NCBI GenBank assembly: GCA_030065985.1
Contig: JASJCM010000001.1
Coordinates: 16,058 to 80,057 of the forward strand
Direction of reading: 5' to 3'
DNA length: 64,000 nucleotides
Origin: Woeseiaceae bacterium
Lineage (GTDB): Bacteria; Pseudomonadota; Gammaproteobacteria; Steroidobacterales; Woeseiaceae
The notes under the pieces were generated by a model that worked only from the letters and a program-made list of their open reading frames with translations, did no database searches and was not told the origin of the DNA. The translations under genes were made by a program, and so were the position numbers. Of the stretch, positions 8,965 through 17,472 are shown in pieces (the first letter of the stretch is position 1; each line of letters starts with the position of its first letter).

Positions 8965-9555
8965 ATGTCTTCAACCACAATTGCCATCATCGCCACGGTC
9001 ATTTCGATCGTGCTAATTGCCTGGTACTGGATCCGGCATCGCGGGCTGCGAGCAACGCCATCGCAGCTCAAGCCCGGCTCTCCCTTGCCCGACTTTCTTG
9101 CGGCTGACGAGCACGGAAACCCGGTCCGCTCAACCGAACTGCATGGCTCGCCTACGGTCATCCTGTTCGTGCGCGGTAACTGGTGTCCCTTCTGCAGTCG
9201 CCAGGTCAGCAATCTCACGCAGCACTACCGGGATATCATCGATCTCGGCGGGCGTCTCATTCTCATCACTCCGAAACCGCTTGAGACCACTCGTCGTGTG
9301 GCGGAGTTTTTCAACGTCGAGTTCGATTTCTGGCTAGACGACGAGCTGAGTGTGACACGCCAACTCGGCCTGCTGCAGCAAGGCGGTGTGCCGAGGGATT
9401 ACGAGAAAGAATACGGTCGCGACACAATCTGGCCGACGGCGCTGGTCATCGATGCTGCCGGGATTATTCGCTACACGGAATTATCGAAGCACATCTCTGA
9501 TCGCCCCGACCCCGCCGTGCTCCTGCGGGAAATCCGGAAGACGATCAAAACCTGA
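8965..9555 (+). CDS. Membrane-anchored AhpC/TSA-type peroxiredoxin-like protein
   Basis: A 196-aa protein with an uncleaved N-terminal membrane segment (residues about 4-22, IAIIATVISIVLIAWYWI) followed by a thioredoxin-like domain. The motif GNWCPFCSRQVSNL carries a CxxC in the position of the peroxidatic cysteine of AhpC/TSA proteins. It should sit in the membrane with the redox domain facing the periplasm and reduce peroxides or disulfides. The ATG was chosen because the upstream extension has no similarity and would place a second, odd segment before the anchor. Its last 11 bases overlap the convergent TIGR02453 gene. Confidence 0.82.
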   Translation: MSSTTIAIIATVISIVLIAWYWIRHRGLRATPSQLKPGSPLPDFLAADEHGNPVRSTELHGSPTVILFVRGNWCPFCSRQVSNLTQHYRDIIDLGGRLILITPKPLETTRRVAEFFNVEFDFWLDDELSVTRQLGLLQQGGVPRDYEKEYGRDTIWPTALVIDAAGIIRYTELSKHISDRPDPAVLLREIRKTIKT

Positions 9556-10234
9556 CGCCGACGGCACTGCAAAGGAAATGCATGAGTGGCTCCGCCGTGC
9601 GGAACGTCGTCTCGACAGTGCGCTGAAACTGAGGTTTCAGGCAGTCACCCACATCGAATTCACGCACCGCGATGAAGCTCTTGCGTTTGATGTCCTCGAT
9701 GCAGGGGTGATCCTTGTCAAAACCTCGCGGCGGACGGGTCAGCCGCTCGCCCCCAAGGTCGAACTGTCGCTTGAATGTCCTGCCGCCGATGGCGCGCTGC
9801 CACTCCGCGGGTCGAGCGACGATGCGCTCACGGATTCCCTTTAGCGGCTCCGAATCCGGACGCCACATACCCGCGCCGATAAATACCTGGTCGGGGTCGA
9901 TGTGTACGTAGTAGCCGGGCGAGTGCACATCCCTAGCCTGCTCGTGACGAAACTGGATACCGATATTGGTTTTGTATGGCAGCTTGTTCTTCGAGAAGCG
10001 CGTGTCTCGATAAACGCGCATCAGGGATCCACCGACGCGCGTTGGCACCGCGGTAAAGCGCGGCGCTATCTCCGCGAGCGGATCCTGCATGGAGATAATA
10101 AAGCGCAGCGCAACGTCGAGAACGTCATCCTCATAGCGCGCCTTATGTTCCTTGAACCACTCGCGATTGTTATTCGCCCGCAGCTCCTCGAGGAAGCGCA
10201 GCGTGCGCGGCTCGAATCGGGCGTAACGCGACAA
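9545..10234 (-). CDS. TIGR02453 / DUF2461 family protein
   Basis: A 229-aa protein with the hallmark start of this family, FLEELRANNNREWFKEHKARYE, followed by RVGGSLMRVYRDTRFSKNK and PYKTNIGIQFRHE, and a GYYVHIDPDQVFIGAGMW stretch. The length is normal. The biochemical function of the family is not established. It lies two bases after the small conserved gene on the same strand, so the two are likely translated from one message, and its 3' end overlaps the convergent peroxiredoxin-like gene by 11 bases. Confidence 0.88.
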   Translation of the reverse strand: MSRYARFEPRTLRFLEELRANNNREWFKEHKARYEDDVLDVALRFIISMQDPLAEIAPRFTAVPTRVGGSLMRVYRDTRFSKNKLPYKTNIGIQFRHEQARDVHSPGYYVHIDPDQVFIGAGMWRPDSEPLKGIRERIVARPAEWQRAIGGRTFKRQFDLGGERLTRPPRGFDKDHPCIEDIKRKSFIAVREFDVGDCLKPQFQRTVETTFRTAEPLMHFLCSAVGVRF

Positions 10235-10236
10235 CG

Positions 10237-10620
10237 TCAGCAGCTCAGCTTGTCGGCTTCAGGATGCGGGAACATGTCGGACTCGTCCTCGTCGTCCCTG
10301 CCCGTCAGGCACTCGAAGTCCTTCTCGACCAGAATGTTCAGCTTCTCGCCATCATCGAGCACCTGCTCGCCGGTCATCGATATCTGGTCAGAATTCGCCC
10401 AGGCCAGCACGACGGTTTCCGGCAATCTGACAATGATCTGGTTGTCCGAGAAGAAAGCCGCCGGATTGACGCTGGCCGGGCTGCTTTCCACGCTGTAACG
10501 AAACGTCCGGTTGCCCGGGAATCCGGTAACGGCTGTCACGAGTCCAACATCGCGGAGCGTATCGACTTCGCCTCGCATCAGGCGAACCCGAATCGAGTTG
10601 TCACGAATCCTGAGTTTCAC
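10237..10620 (-). CDS. Small conserved protein (DUF7009-like)
   Basis: A 127-aa cytoplasmic protein that starts KLRIRDNSIRVRL and ends with ILVEKDFECLTGRDDED-ESD and FPHP. I recognise this pattern (MKxRIxxNSxRxRL ... ILVEKDFxCL) from a widespread family of small uncharacterised proteins, catalogued I believe as DUF7009; the number is from memory. The GTG start was chosen because it places KLRI at residue 2 as in the family; the frame stays open 21 codons further upstream without family similarity. The gene is divergent from the TauE-like permease across 55 bases. Confidence 0.75.
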   Translation of the reverse strand: MKLRIRDNSIRVRLMRGEVDTLRDVGLVTAVTGFPGNRTFRYSVESSPASVNPAAFFSDNQIIVRLPETVVLAWANSDQISMTGEQVLDDGEKLNILVEKDFECLTGRDDEDESDMFPHPEADKLSC

Positions 10621-10675
10621 AGCGCTTTTTAGGTCATTATTATGCGGCCCTCGATTAAAACAGAAATGGTCAATC

Positions 10676-11434
10676 TTGCCCACTGATCCCTGGTTCTACG
10701 CGGCAGCCGTGCCGGCCGTCCTGATCTTCGGTATCGCCAAAGGCGGCTTTGGCGGCAGCCTCGGCGTGCTCGGCGTGCCGATCATGTCGCTCGTCATGTC
10801 GCCCGTGCAGGCGGCTGCGATCCTGCTGCCGATCCTTTGCCTGATGGACCTGCTGGGGCTCGCGGCCTACCGTGGCAAATGGGTAATGGCCGATGTTCGC
10901 GTACTCATACCGTCGGCCTTCGTCGGCATCACGATCGGCGCCGTGCTATACGGCATCCTGACGGTCGGGCACGTGAAGCTCATCGTCGGCATAACCGCGT
11001 TGCTGTTCTCATTGCATTACTGGTTCTTCGACAGACACAGACGACTGGACGAACGCTCGGATGCGTCATACGTCGGTGCGGTAACGAGCGGTATGAGTGC
11101 GGGGTTCACGAGCTTCGTGGCACATGCCGGCGGTCCGCCACTCAATATGTACATGCTGCGACGCAACCTCGATCGCACCGCATACGTCGCCACGACCGTG
11201 ATCTTCTTCACGGCCGTGAATTACGCAAAACTGATTCCGTACGGATGGCTGGGACAGTTGTCCACGGACAACCTTGTGGCGTCACTCGTGCTCGCGCCAC
11301 TGGCACCGATCGGGATTGCGATCGGCTACTGGCTGCACAGACGCGTTTCGGACCGGTTCTTCTTCCGGTTCGCGTATGTGCTGTTGTTCCTGGTGTCTTT
11401 GAAGCTGATCAGCGATGGAATCAGCGGACCGTGA
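10676..11434 (+). CDS. TauE/SafE (DUF81) family membrane permease
   Basis: A 252-aa inner-membrane protein with about eight hydrophobic segments, of the TauE/SafE family that exports sulfite, sulfoacetate or other small organic anions. The N-terminal GIAKGGFGGSLGVLGVPIMSL and the mid-protein SGMSAGFTSFVAHAGGPPLNMY, with the conserved (A)HAGGPP, are typical. No ATG is available in frame near the beginning; a TTG immediately before the first membrane segment gives the usual length, and no clear ribosome binding site is seen. The substrate is unknown and no sulfonate genes are nearby. Confidence 0.85.
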   Translation: MPTDPWFYAAAVPAVLIFGIAKGGFGGSLGVLGVPIMSLVMSPVQAAAILLPILCLMDLLGLAAYRGKWVMADVRVLIPSAFVGITIGAVLYGILTVGHVKLIVGITALLFSLHYWFFDRHRRLDERSDASYVGAVTSGMSAGFTSFVAHAGGPPLNMYMLRRNLDRTAYVATTVIFFTAVNYAKLIPYGWLGQLSTDNLVASLVLAPLAPIGIAIGYWLHRRVSDRFFFRFAYVLLFLVSLKLISDGISGP

Positions 11435-11466
11435 TGGCCGACTGACTCCTCGCTGCAGGAACAGGA

Positions 11467-11679
11467 CTACTCGGGGATTACGTTATCCGCCTGAGGCCCT
11501 TTCTGTCCCTGGGTGACTTCCATCGAGACCTTCTGTCCCTCTTTCAGGGACTTGAATCCTTCCATCTGGATCGCCGTGTGATGCACGAACACATCCTGAC
11601 CGCCATCGCGCTCGATGAACCCAAAGCCCTTATCATCGTTGAACCACTTGACGGTTCCTACAACTCTCTCGCCTGACAT
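11467..11679 (-). CDS. Cold-shock domain protein (CspA family)
   Basis: A 70-aa single cold-shock domain: [22 protein letters not shown] contains RNP1 (KGFGFI) and DVFVHH is RNP2, the two RNA-binding motifs. The protein binds single-stranded RNA or DNA and acts as an RNA chaperone. The ATG before SGERV was preferred over an upstream start ten codons earlier because cold-shock proteins begin close to the TVKWF strand. Its upstream region is a long gene-free, partly AT-rich stretch, as expected for a message with a long regulated leader. Confidence 0.95.
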   Translation of the reverse strand: MSGERVVGTVKWFNDDKGFGFIERDGGQDVFVHHTAIQMEGFKSLKEGQKVSMEVTQGQKGPQADNVIPE

Positions 11680-11936
11680 ACATACCTCTTGTAAAACGCA
11701 CCGCTGCAAAGAGCGGGTCCAGCACCGCCCCTAACCTGGTCGCGGCTGAATTCAGTCTACTCGGAATTAAATGACAATTTCGTAACAAAATCAGGGAATC
11801 ATCGTCTGGATGGACAAGAAAAGCCCGCTGACGCTGTGAATTTAGGGGTTTCCGGGCCCATGCACCGCCGGAGTGCACGGCAAAGAAAGGCGCGATTCAT
11901 ATGGGAAATCTTCTGCAAATGCGCAAATGGCGGAAT
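11680..11936 (-). promoter_or_regulatory. Gene-free leader/promoter region of the cold-shock gene
   Basis: These 257 bases separate the cold-shock gene from the end of the hydroxyacid dehydrogenase gene on the same strand. The part at about 11750-11800 is AT-rich compared with its surroundings and reads TTGTTA and TTGTCA on the minus strand, possible -35 hexamers, but no well-spaced -10 is convincing. A TGCAC/GTGCA inverted repeat lies at 11860-11877. A transcript starting in the AT-rich part would have an untranslated leader of about 80-110 bases, as is common for temperature-regulated csp genes. This is inference only. Confidence 0.35.
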
Positions 11937-13088
11937 TCAGCCGCGTTTTCTTATGTAACTGCCGTCCAGTTTTGATGTCGAGTCGCAGCCGACGAGCGCA
12001 AGCGTGCGCTCGAGTTCGTCCCGCAGAAGCGCGAGCCCACGTTCGACCCCGGCCTGCCCTCCCGCCGCGAGCGGGTAGAGGTAAGCACGCCCGATACTGC
12101 AGGCCGTTGCGCCAAGTGCCAGCGCCTTGACGATGTGGCTGCCGCGGCGGATGCCGCCGTCGCAGATGATCTCGAGTCGGTCATGCAATGCGTCGGCGAT
12201 ATCTGCGATGCAATCGACAGGCGCCGGTGAACCCTCGAGCTGCCGCCCGCCGTGGTTCGAAATCATGACCGCCGTCGCGCCCGAGTTTGCTGCATGTCTG
12301 CAGTCCTCGACCGTCTGGACGCCCTTGATGATGATCGGGCCATCCCACTCACTGGCGAGCCATTCGACGTCCTTCCAGGTCAGCGACCGGTCGAACTGAC
12401 TGTCGATGAAATCCTTGACGCTCATGTCGGTGAATTTCTGCGAGCCAATGCTCTCGATGACGTTGACGAGCTCCATGTCCTTCTTGACGACAGCGCGGTA
12501 CAACCACCCGGGATGTCTCAACATGCTCGGCACACTGCGCAGTGCCGGTTTCGCCGTCGCCATCATGCCGTAGTAATTGTCGCGTTCGCGATTGCCGGCA
12601 ACGGGCGTGTCAACCGTCAGGCAGAGCGCCGTGAAACGGCTGTCCTTGCAACGCTGCACGAGACTGCGCGTCAGCGCGCGGTCTCTGAAGACGTAGATCT
12701 GGAAGACTTTGGGATGCTCGCCGATCGCCGCCACATCCTCGATCGACGTCGTACCGACGGTCGACAGGCTGTACGGCATGTTGAAATTCTCTGCTGCGCG
12801 GGCGACGGCTGCTTCGCCATCGCGATGAAACAGCTTCGACGCGCCCGTCGGCGCAATCATGACCGGCCAGTCGAGCGTTTTGCCGAACAGCGACGCACGT
12901 GTATCGATGGAACTCACGTCCGATAAGTGTGCCGGCAACAACTCATAGTCATCATATGCATCGGTGTTGCGCCGCATGGTCCATTCGTCGTCAGCGCCGC
13001 CATCAATGTAGTGAAAAACGGGTGCCGGCAGCCGGCGCTTTGCGATGCGACGGAAGTCCATGACGTTATAACAGTTGGTAATCCCCAT
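11937..13088 (-). CDS. FMN-dependent alpha-hydroxy-acid dehydrogenase (LldD family)
   Basis: A 383-aa flavoprotein of the L-lactate dehydrogenase/glycolate oxidase family. The N-terminal FHYIDGGADDEWTMRRN, the flavin-binding MIAPTGASKLFH, the active-site MISNHGGRQLEGSPAP with the catalytic His, and the C-terminal ICDGGIRRGSHIVKALALGA (phosphate binding) are all present. It should oxidise L-lactate or a related 2-hydroxy acid and pass electrons to the quinone pool or oxygen. No lactate permease or lldR is adjacent, so the substrate is open. The divergent ctaA gene begins 30 bases upstream. Confidence 0.92.
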   Translation of the reverse strand: MGITNCYNVMDFRRIAKRRLPAPVFHYIDGGADDEWTMRRNTDAYDDYELLPAHLSDVSSIDTRASLFGKTLDWPVMIAPTGASKLFHRDGEAAVARAAENFNMPYSLSTVGTTSIEDVAAIGEHPKVFQIYVFRDRALTRSLVQRCKDSRFTALCLTVDTPVAGNRERDNYYGMMATAKPALRSVPSMLRHPGWLYRAVVKKDMELVNVIESIGSQKFTDMSVKDFIDSQFDRSLTWKDVEWLASEWDGPIIIKGVQTVEDCRHAANSGATAVMISNHGGRQLEGSPAPVDCIADIADALHDRLEIICDGGIRRGSHIVKALALGATACSIGRAYLYPLAAGGQAGVERGLALLRDELERTLALVGCDSTSKLDGSYIRKRG

Positions 13089-13118
13089 GGGCTGAATTAT
13101 GCCGTATGATCCGGCGCC

Positions 13119-14144
13119 ATGTCTGATTCACCGCACCAGAATCGTATCGTCGCAACCTGGCTCCTCGCTATGTGCGGCCTGGTTTTTGGCATGGTCGTCC
13201 TGGGCGGATTCACGCGCCTTACCGGCTCCGGCCTGTCGATGGTCGACTGGCGCCCGATCATGGGTATCCTGCCACCGCTGACGGATGCCGACTGGCAGCG
13301 CATTTTCGAGATGTACAAGCAAAGCCCGGAGTTCCAGAAGGTGAACTTCGATTTCGGCATCAATGAATTCAAGGGCATCTTCTGGCTTGAGTACCTGCAC
13401 CGCGTGCTCGGCCGGCTGATCGGACTGGCGTTTCTCCTGCCCTTCATCTACTTCGTGGTGAAGGGTTATATCCAGCGCTCCGACTGGTTCAAGTACCTGG
13501 TCATGTTCATCCTCGGGGGCATGCAGGGGCTGCTCGGCTGGTACATGGTCAAGAGCGGCCTCGTCGACGTCCCGGAAGTCAGCCAGTACCGTCTTACGGC
13601 GCACCTGGCGGCAGCGTTCATCATTTATGCGTACATGTTCTGGGTGGCTATGTCCCTGCTGTTTCCGGTACCGGACGGTGCCAGGAAGCACCCGCTTTAC
13701 GGCCGTACGCTCGCTGTTGCGGTACTTATCGCGGTGACGATTATTTCAGGCGGTTTCGTCGCGGGCCTCAAAGCCGGCAAGATCTACAATACGTTCCCGA
13801 TGATGGGCGACTTCTGGATTCCACCCGGCCTGATGGCGCTTGAACCGTTCTGGCGCAACTTCTTCGATAACATGGTGACGGCACAGTTCGATCATCGACT
13901 CCTGGCGGTCACGACGTTCGTCGTCGTTGTTCTCTACTGGGCCAAAGCCCGCAAGGCTGACTTGCCCCGGCGGGCCCGTCCGGCGGCCAATGCACTGCTG
14001 CATACTGTCGTACTCCAGGTTGTGCTAGGTATCTCGACACTGCTGATGGCCGTGCCGGTCGTGCTCGGCGCCGCACATCAGGCCGTCGCAATGGTATTGT
14101 TAACGGTCATTCTCTACCTCGTTCATGCATTGAGGCGCGTTTGA
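13119..14144 (+). CDS. ctaA: Heme A synthase (COX15/CtaA)
   Basis: A 341-aa polytopic membrane protein with about eight membrane segments. GGFTRLTGSGLSMVDWRPIMG near residue 30 and EYLHRVLGRLIGLAFLLPF with a heme-ligand His are COX15/CtaA signatures, and later QFDHRLLAVTTF and AAHQAVAMVLL supply the further conserved histidines. The enzyme oxidises heme O to heme A for aa3-type cytochrome c oxidase, implying aerobic respiration. Its TGA shares one base with the ATG of hemN, so the two are translationally coupled and both serve heme supply. Confidence 0.94.
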   Translation: MSDSPHQNRIVATWLLAMCGLVFGMVVLGGFTRLTGSGLSMVDWRPIMGILPPLTDADWQRIFEMYKQSPEFQKVNFDFGINEFKGIFWLEYLHRVLGRLIGLAFLLPFIYFVVKGYIQRSDWFKYLVMFILGGMQGLLGWYMVKSGLVDVPEVSQYRLTAHLAAAFIIYAYMFWVAMSLLFPVPDGARKHPLYGRTLAVAVLIAVTIISGGFVAGLKAGKIYNTFPMMGDFWIPPGLMALEPFWRNFFDNMVTAQFDHRLLAVTTFVVVVLYWAKARKADLPRRARPAANALLHTVVLQVVLGISTLLMAVPVVLGAAHQAVAMVLLTVILYLVHALRRV

Positions 14145-15523
14145 TGGAAGTCTGTTTTGACCAGGAACTCATCGTTCGTTACGGCGGGCGCGGACCGCGC
14201 TACACGTCGTACCCGACGGCGTTGCAGTTCAATGATCAGCTGACACCGGACGACTATCGCGCCAAGGCGGCCGAGAGCAACGATAGCGACGTACCGCTGT
14301 CGCTCTACGTGCACATCCCGTTCTGCCACTCGCTTTGCTACTACTGCGGCTGCAACAAGATTGTCACCCGCAATGAGCAGCGTGTCGCGCGCTACATGGA
14401 GATGCTCTACAAGGAAATCGACATGCAGTCGGCGTTGTTCGACTCGTCGCGCAAGATCGAGCAATTGCATTTCGGTGGCGGCACGCCAACGTACCTGGAC
14501 AAGGAGCAGCTGGGCGCGCTCATGCAGCACCTGCGCGGTGCCTTCAATTTCGACGACAGCGATGAGCGCGAATTCTCTATCGAAGTCGACCCGCGCACTG
14601 TCGACGCCGGTCGCATACAGGAACTTTGGGATCTCGGCTTCAATCGCCTGAGCCTTGGCATCCAGGACTTCAATGAGGACGTGCAAAAAGCGGTCAACCG
14701 CGCGCAGTCACCTGCCGAGGTGCGGGCGCTCGTCGATAGCGCCCGCAACGCCGGCTTCGGCTCCATATCCTTTGACCTGATTTACGGCCTGCCGCACCAG
14801 ACCGTTGACTCGTTCGACGCAACCCTGGACGTCGTCATCGCGATGAAGCCCGATCGCCTTGCCGTCTACAACTACGCGCACCTGCCCCAGCGATTCAAGG
14901 GTCAGCGCATGATCAACGCCAACGATATCCCGGCGCCCGAGGTCAAACTCGATCTCTTGCATCATACGATCGACAAGCTGTGCGCCGAGGGCTACATCTA
15001 CATCGGCATGGATCATTTCGCGCTGCCCGAGGACGAGCTGGTGCTCGCCCGCGAGGACGGCACGCTGCAGCGCAACTTCCAGGGGTACTCTACGCACCGG
15101 CAGTGCGATCTGATCGCGCTCGGCGTTTCGGGCATCGGCGGGATCGGCAACATGTTCGCGCAGAACGCCGTCACGACGATGGAATACGAAGAGATCATCG
15201 AGCGCGGCGAATTGCCCATCAAGAAAGGCCTGCTCGTTGACAACGATGATCTCGTTCGCGCCGCCGTCATTCAGGACCTGATGTGCTACGACAGCCTTGA
15301 TTTCGACACCTTCGGCGACAGGCACGGTATCGACTTTCGCGACTACTTCGCTGCCGAAGTCGAGCAACTCGACGTGCTCGAGAAAGACGGCCTGATCGAA
15401 TTGTCAGACTCGGGTATCACGATCACGCCGCGCGGCCGGCTGCTGCTGCGCAACATTGCGATGACCTTTGACCGCTACATCAACCTCGCCGAGAACGACA
15501 GCCGGTTTTCGAAAGCTATCTAG
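14144..15523 (+). CDS. hemN: Oxygen-independent coproporphyrinogen III oxidase
   Basis: A 459-aa radical-SAM enzyme. The iron-sulfur cysteines are at residues 61, 65 and 68 (HIPFCHSLCYYCGC; the extra Cys70 is the usual HemN feature), preceded by GPRYTSYPTALQF and followed by HFGGGTPTYL and LSLGIQDFNEDVQ. The C-terminal winged domain is present, so this is true HemN and not a HemW-like truncation. It decarboxylates coproporphyrinogen III to protoporphyrinogen IX without oxygen. The ATG overlaps the ctaA stop by one base; the TTG immediately before it is a less likely start. Confidence 0.95.
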   Translation: MEVCFDQELIVRYGGRGPRYTSYPTALQFNDQLTPDDYRAKAAESNDSDVPLSLYVHIPFCHSLCYYCGCNKIVTRNEQRVARYMEMLYKEIDMQSALFDSSRKIEQLHFGGGTPTYLDKEQLGALMQHLRGAFNFDDSDEREFSIEVDPRTVDAGRIQELWDLGFNRLSLGIQDFNEDVQKAVNRAQSPAEVRALVDSARNAGFGSISFDLIYGLPHQTVDSFDATLDVVIAMKPDRLAVYNYAHLPQRFKGQRMINANDIPAPEVKLDLLHHTIDKLCAEGYIYIGMDHFALPEDELVLAREDGTLQRNFQGYSTHRQCDLIALGVSGIGGIGNMFAQNAVTTMEYEEIIERGELPIKKGLLVDNDDLVRAAVIQDLMCYDSLDFDTFGDRHGIDFRDYFAAEVEQLDVLEKDGLIELSDSGITITPRGRLLLRNIAMTFDRYINLAENDSRFSKAI

Positions 15524-15621
15524 TCGAAAGGACTGGCGCCGCGGAATAACGTCCCCTCACACGCCTCGCGTGTTCAGGACTCTTCGCGTAATTCAATCGC
15601 AGTGCCAGCTCGGCTATGGAT

Positions 15622-15653
15622 TCGGGGACGTTTTCCCCGACGCCCTTTCGGGC
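15622..15653. terminator. Possible bidirectional terminator between hemN and ilvE
   Basis: In the 132-base convergent gap a seven-base stem TCGGGGA/TCCCCGA with a five-base loop (15622-15640) is followed by a second small hairpin GCCC/GGGC (15642-15653). Neither is followed by a strong T tract on either strand, so intrinsic termination is only a suggestion. Confidence 0.35.
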
Positions 15654-15655
15654 AA

Positions 15656-16648
15656 CTAGCTGACGACCGTCAACCAGCCGTGGGTATCTTCACGGTTGCC
15701 GTACTGGATATCCTGCAAGGCTGTCTGGAGTTTCTTGCGGTTCGGGCCGGGCTGGCCGTCACGCACCAGGATCTCCTCGCCGTGGTAGACCAGTGTCCCC
15801 ACCGGTGACAGTGTCGCCGCGGTTCCGGACAGGCAGGCCTCCCAGGTTTTGACCTTCTCAAGCAGCTCGTCGACCGTGAACGGCCGCTCGCTGATCTTGT
15901 AGCCCAACTCCGCGCCGAGTTTCAGGATCGAGTCGCGCGTCATGCCGTGCAGGAACGTCGTGTCGAGTGACTTCGTAAGGATCTCGTCGTCGCTGATCAA
16001 CAGGAAATTCGCCGCGCCGGTTTCCTGGACATCGCCGCCCGGGCAGAACAGCACCTGATCGGTTCCGTACTTCTCTTTCGCATCGAGTGTTGGGCCGAGC
16101 GCGGCGGCATAGTTACCGCCCGTCTTGGTGCTGCCGAGCTGTTCCGTGGTGCGCCAGCGCTCGTCTTCGACGAGCAGTTTCAGCGCTGCGGCGCCACCGG
16201 CAAAGTAGTCGCCGACCGGCGAGCACAAGACGTACAGCAACGCCTCGGACGAAGGCGCCGCCGCGGCACCGATGTTCTCCAGCGTGCCTACCAGTGTCGG
16301 CCGCAGGTACAGCGATGCAGGCGGCTCCGGAATCGCATCAATATTGGCATGCACGGCGTCGATGACCATGCCGGCGAGCAAATCTGCATCCGGGACCGGC
16401 AGCCGCAATGAGGTCGCACTGCGCTGCATGCGCGCGACGTGGTCGTGCAGCCGGAATATGCGGCCCTTGCCGTCGCTCCAGCGGTAGGCTTTGAAGCCCT
16501 CGAAACAGGAACTCGCGTAATGCAGCACATGCGCTGCCGGGTGCATTGGAATGGGTGCGGTTGGTTGGACAGACGCCTCTCCCCAGGCGCCATCCACATA
16601 TCGTGCGATCGCGAATTGATCGCAAAATTCGGTGCCGAAGGCCTTCAT
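15656..16648 (-). CDS. ilvE: Branched-chain amino acid aminotransferase
   Basis: A 330-aa fold-type IV PLP enzyme. HYASSCFEGFKAYRWSDGKGRIFRLHDH at the start is the class-IV substrate-binding region; the PLP lysine is in GSTKTGGNYAAAL, and VQETGAANFLLI plus TRDSIL complete the signature. It interconverts Leu, Ile and Val with their 2-oxo acids and glutamate/2-oxoglutarate. The length and motif order resemble the longer BCAT subgroup that also includes mitochondrial enzymes rather than E. coli IlvE. It is preceded on the same strand by the PuuR-like regulator gene, 122 bases away. Confidence 0.92.
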   Translation of the reverse strand: MKAFGTEFCDQFAIARYVDGAWGEASVQPTAPIPMHPAAHVLHYASSCFEGFKAYRWSDGKGRIFRLHDHVARMQRSATSLRLPVPDADLLAGMVIDAVHANIDAIPEPPASLYLRPTLVGTLENIGAAAAPSSEALLYVLCSPVGDYFAGGAAALKLLVEDERWRTTEQLGSTKTGGNYAAALGPTLDAKEKYGTDQVLFCPGGDVQETGAANFLLISDDEILTKSLDTTFLHGMTRDSILKLGAELGYKISERPFTVDELLEKVKTWEACLSGTAATLSPVGTLVYHGEEILVRDGQPGPNRKKLQTALQDIQYGNREDTHGWLTVVS

Positions 16649-16770
16649 GATTGGACTAGCTCGAAAGAACTTGAATGCCGGTACTTTGCCATCGTTGGGC
16701 TGCCATTGACCAGAGGTATATGCACGTATTCTGCGACCTCGCGTCTACTTACATCGTGGTAGTACCCGTG

Positions 16771-17319
16771 TCAGAAGCTCGGCGGGGTGCAGGCCGAAAT
16801 CAGTTCGCAGGGCTCACTGCCGATGTTGCGGAACTGGTGCGGCAGGCTGCTGCGAAAGTAGTACGCGTCACCCCGTCCCAGCACAGCCACTTCATCGCCA
16901 ACCGTGACTTCGAGGCGCCCGCTCAGAACAATGCCGCACTCCTCACCTTCGTGCGTGAGTTCGTGCCTCCCGGTGCCCGCGCCTGGCTGGTAGCACTCCT
17001 TGAGCAACTGGATAGCCTTGGTCGAAAGATTGGCCCCAACCTGACGATACGACACGCCGCCCTCGGCGATCTCAATGAGCTCATCGGCGCGGAAGAACAT
17101 GCGTTCCTGCCCCGGTGCATCATCAGAGAAGAACTGACCGAGACTCATCGGGATGCCGTCGAGGATCTTCTTGAGCATGCTCACGGTCGGATTGAGCTTG
17201 CCGGCCTCGACCTGGGATATCGTTGCATTCGCGACGCCGGACTGGCGTGCCAGCTGACGCTGCGACAGTTTGAGCTGCTCACGAATGTGCTTAAGTCGCA
17301 GCGCGATGTCCTGATCCAT
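16771..17319 (-). CDS. PuuR-like transcriptional regulator (XRE HTH plus cupin)
   Basis: A 182-aa regulator with an N-terminal XRE helix-turn-helix (residues about 8-60, LSQRQLARQSGVANATISQVEAG-type region) and a C-terminal cupin (EGEECGIVLSGRLEV, GDAYYFRSSLPHQFRN). This is the architecture of PuuR and related repressors of polyamine and amino-acid catabolism, where the cupin senses a small molecule. It is divergent from the omega-aminotransferase/mmsA genes across a 153-base region that holds palindromic ACGT-centred elements, so it probably controls them and itself. Confidence 0.88.
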   Translation of the reverse strand: MDQDIALRLKHIREQLKLSQRQLARQSGVANATISQVEAGKLNPTVSMLKKILDGIPMSLGQFFSDDAPGQERMFFRADELIEIAEGGVSYRQVGANLSTKAIQLLKECYQPGAGTGRHELTHEGEECGIVLSGRLEVTVGDEVAVLGRGDAYYFRSSLPHQFRNIGSEPCELISACTPPSF

Positions 17320-17349
17320 GAGAATCTCCGGTACGTGTTTAGCTTAATG

Positions 17350-17378
17350 AACGTTTTGCCTTCGGATTCTAAACGTTT
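17350..17378. promoter_or_regulatory. Possible operator for the PuuR-like regulator
   Basis: Two related elements, AACGTTTT and the perfect palindrome AAACGTTT, lie with their central ACGT cores 22 bases apart, that is about two helical turns. They are between the divergent regulator and aminotransferase genes, in the place expected of an autoregulatory operator. The assignment is inferred from position and symmetry only. Confidence 0.4.
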
Positions 17379-17407
17379 CAATGACTTACATTCAATCAAG
17401 TAACGCA

Positions 17408-17437
17408 TTGTTTAACATCACGCCTCAGGCGTACACT
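17408..17437 (+). promoter_or_regulatory. Possible sigma-70 promoter of the aminotransferase-mmsA operon
   Basis: TTGTTT and TACACT are separated by 18 bases and lie about 35 bases before the aminotransferase ATG, downstream of the putative operator elements. The match is moderate. Confidence 0.35.
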
Positions 17438-17472
17438 CTGTGTATACCCCGATTCCTGCCGGAGGGCCGCGC

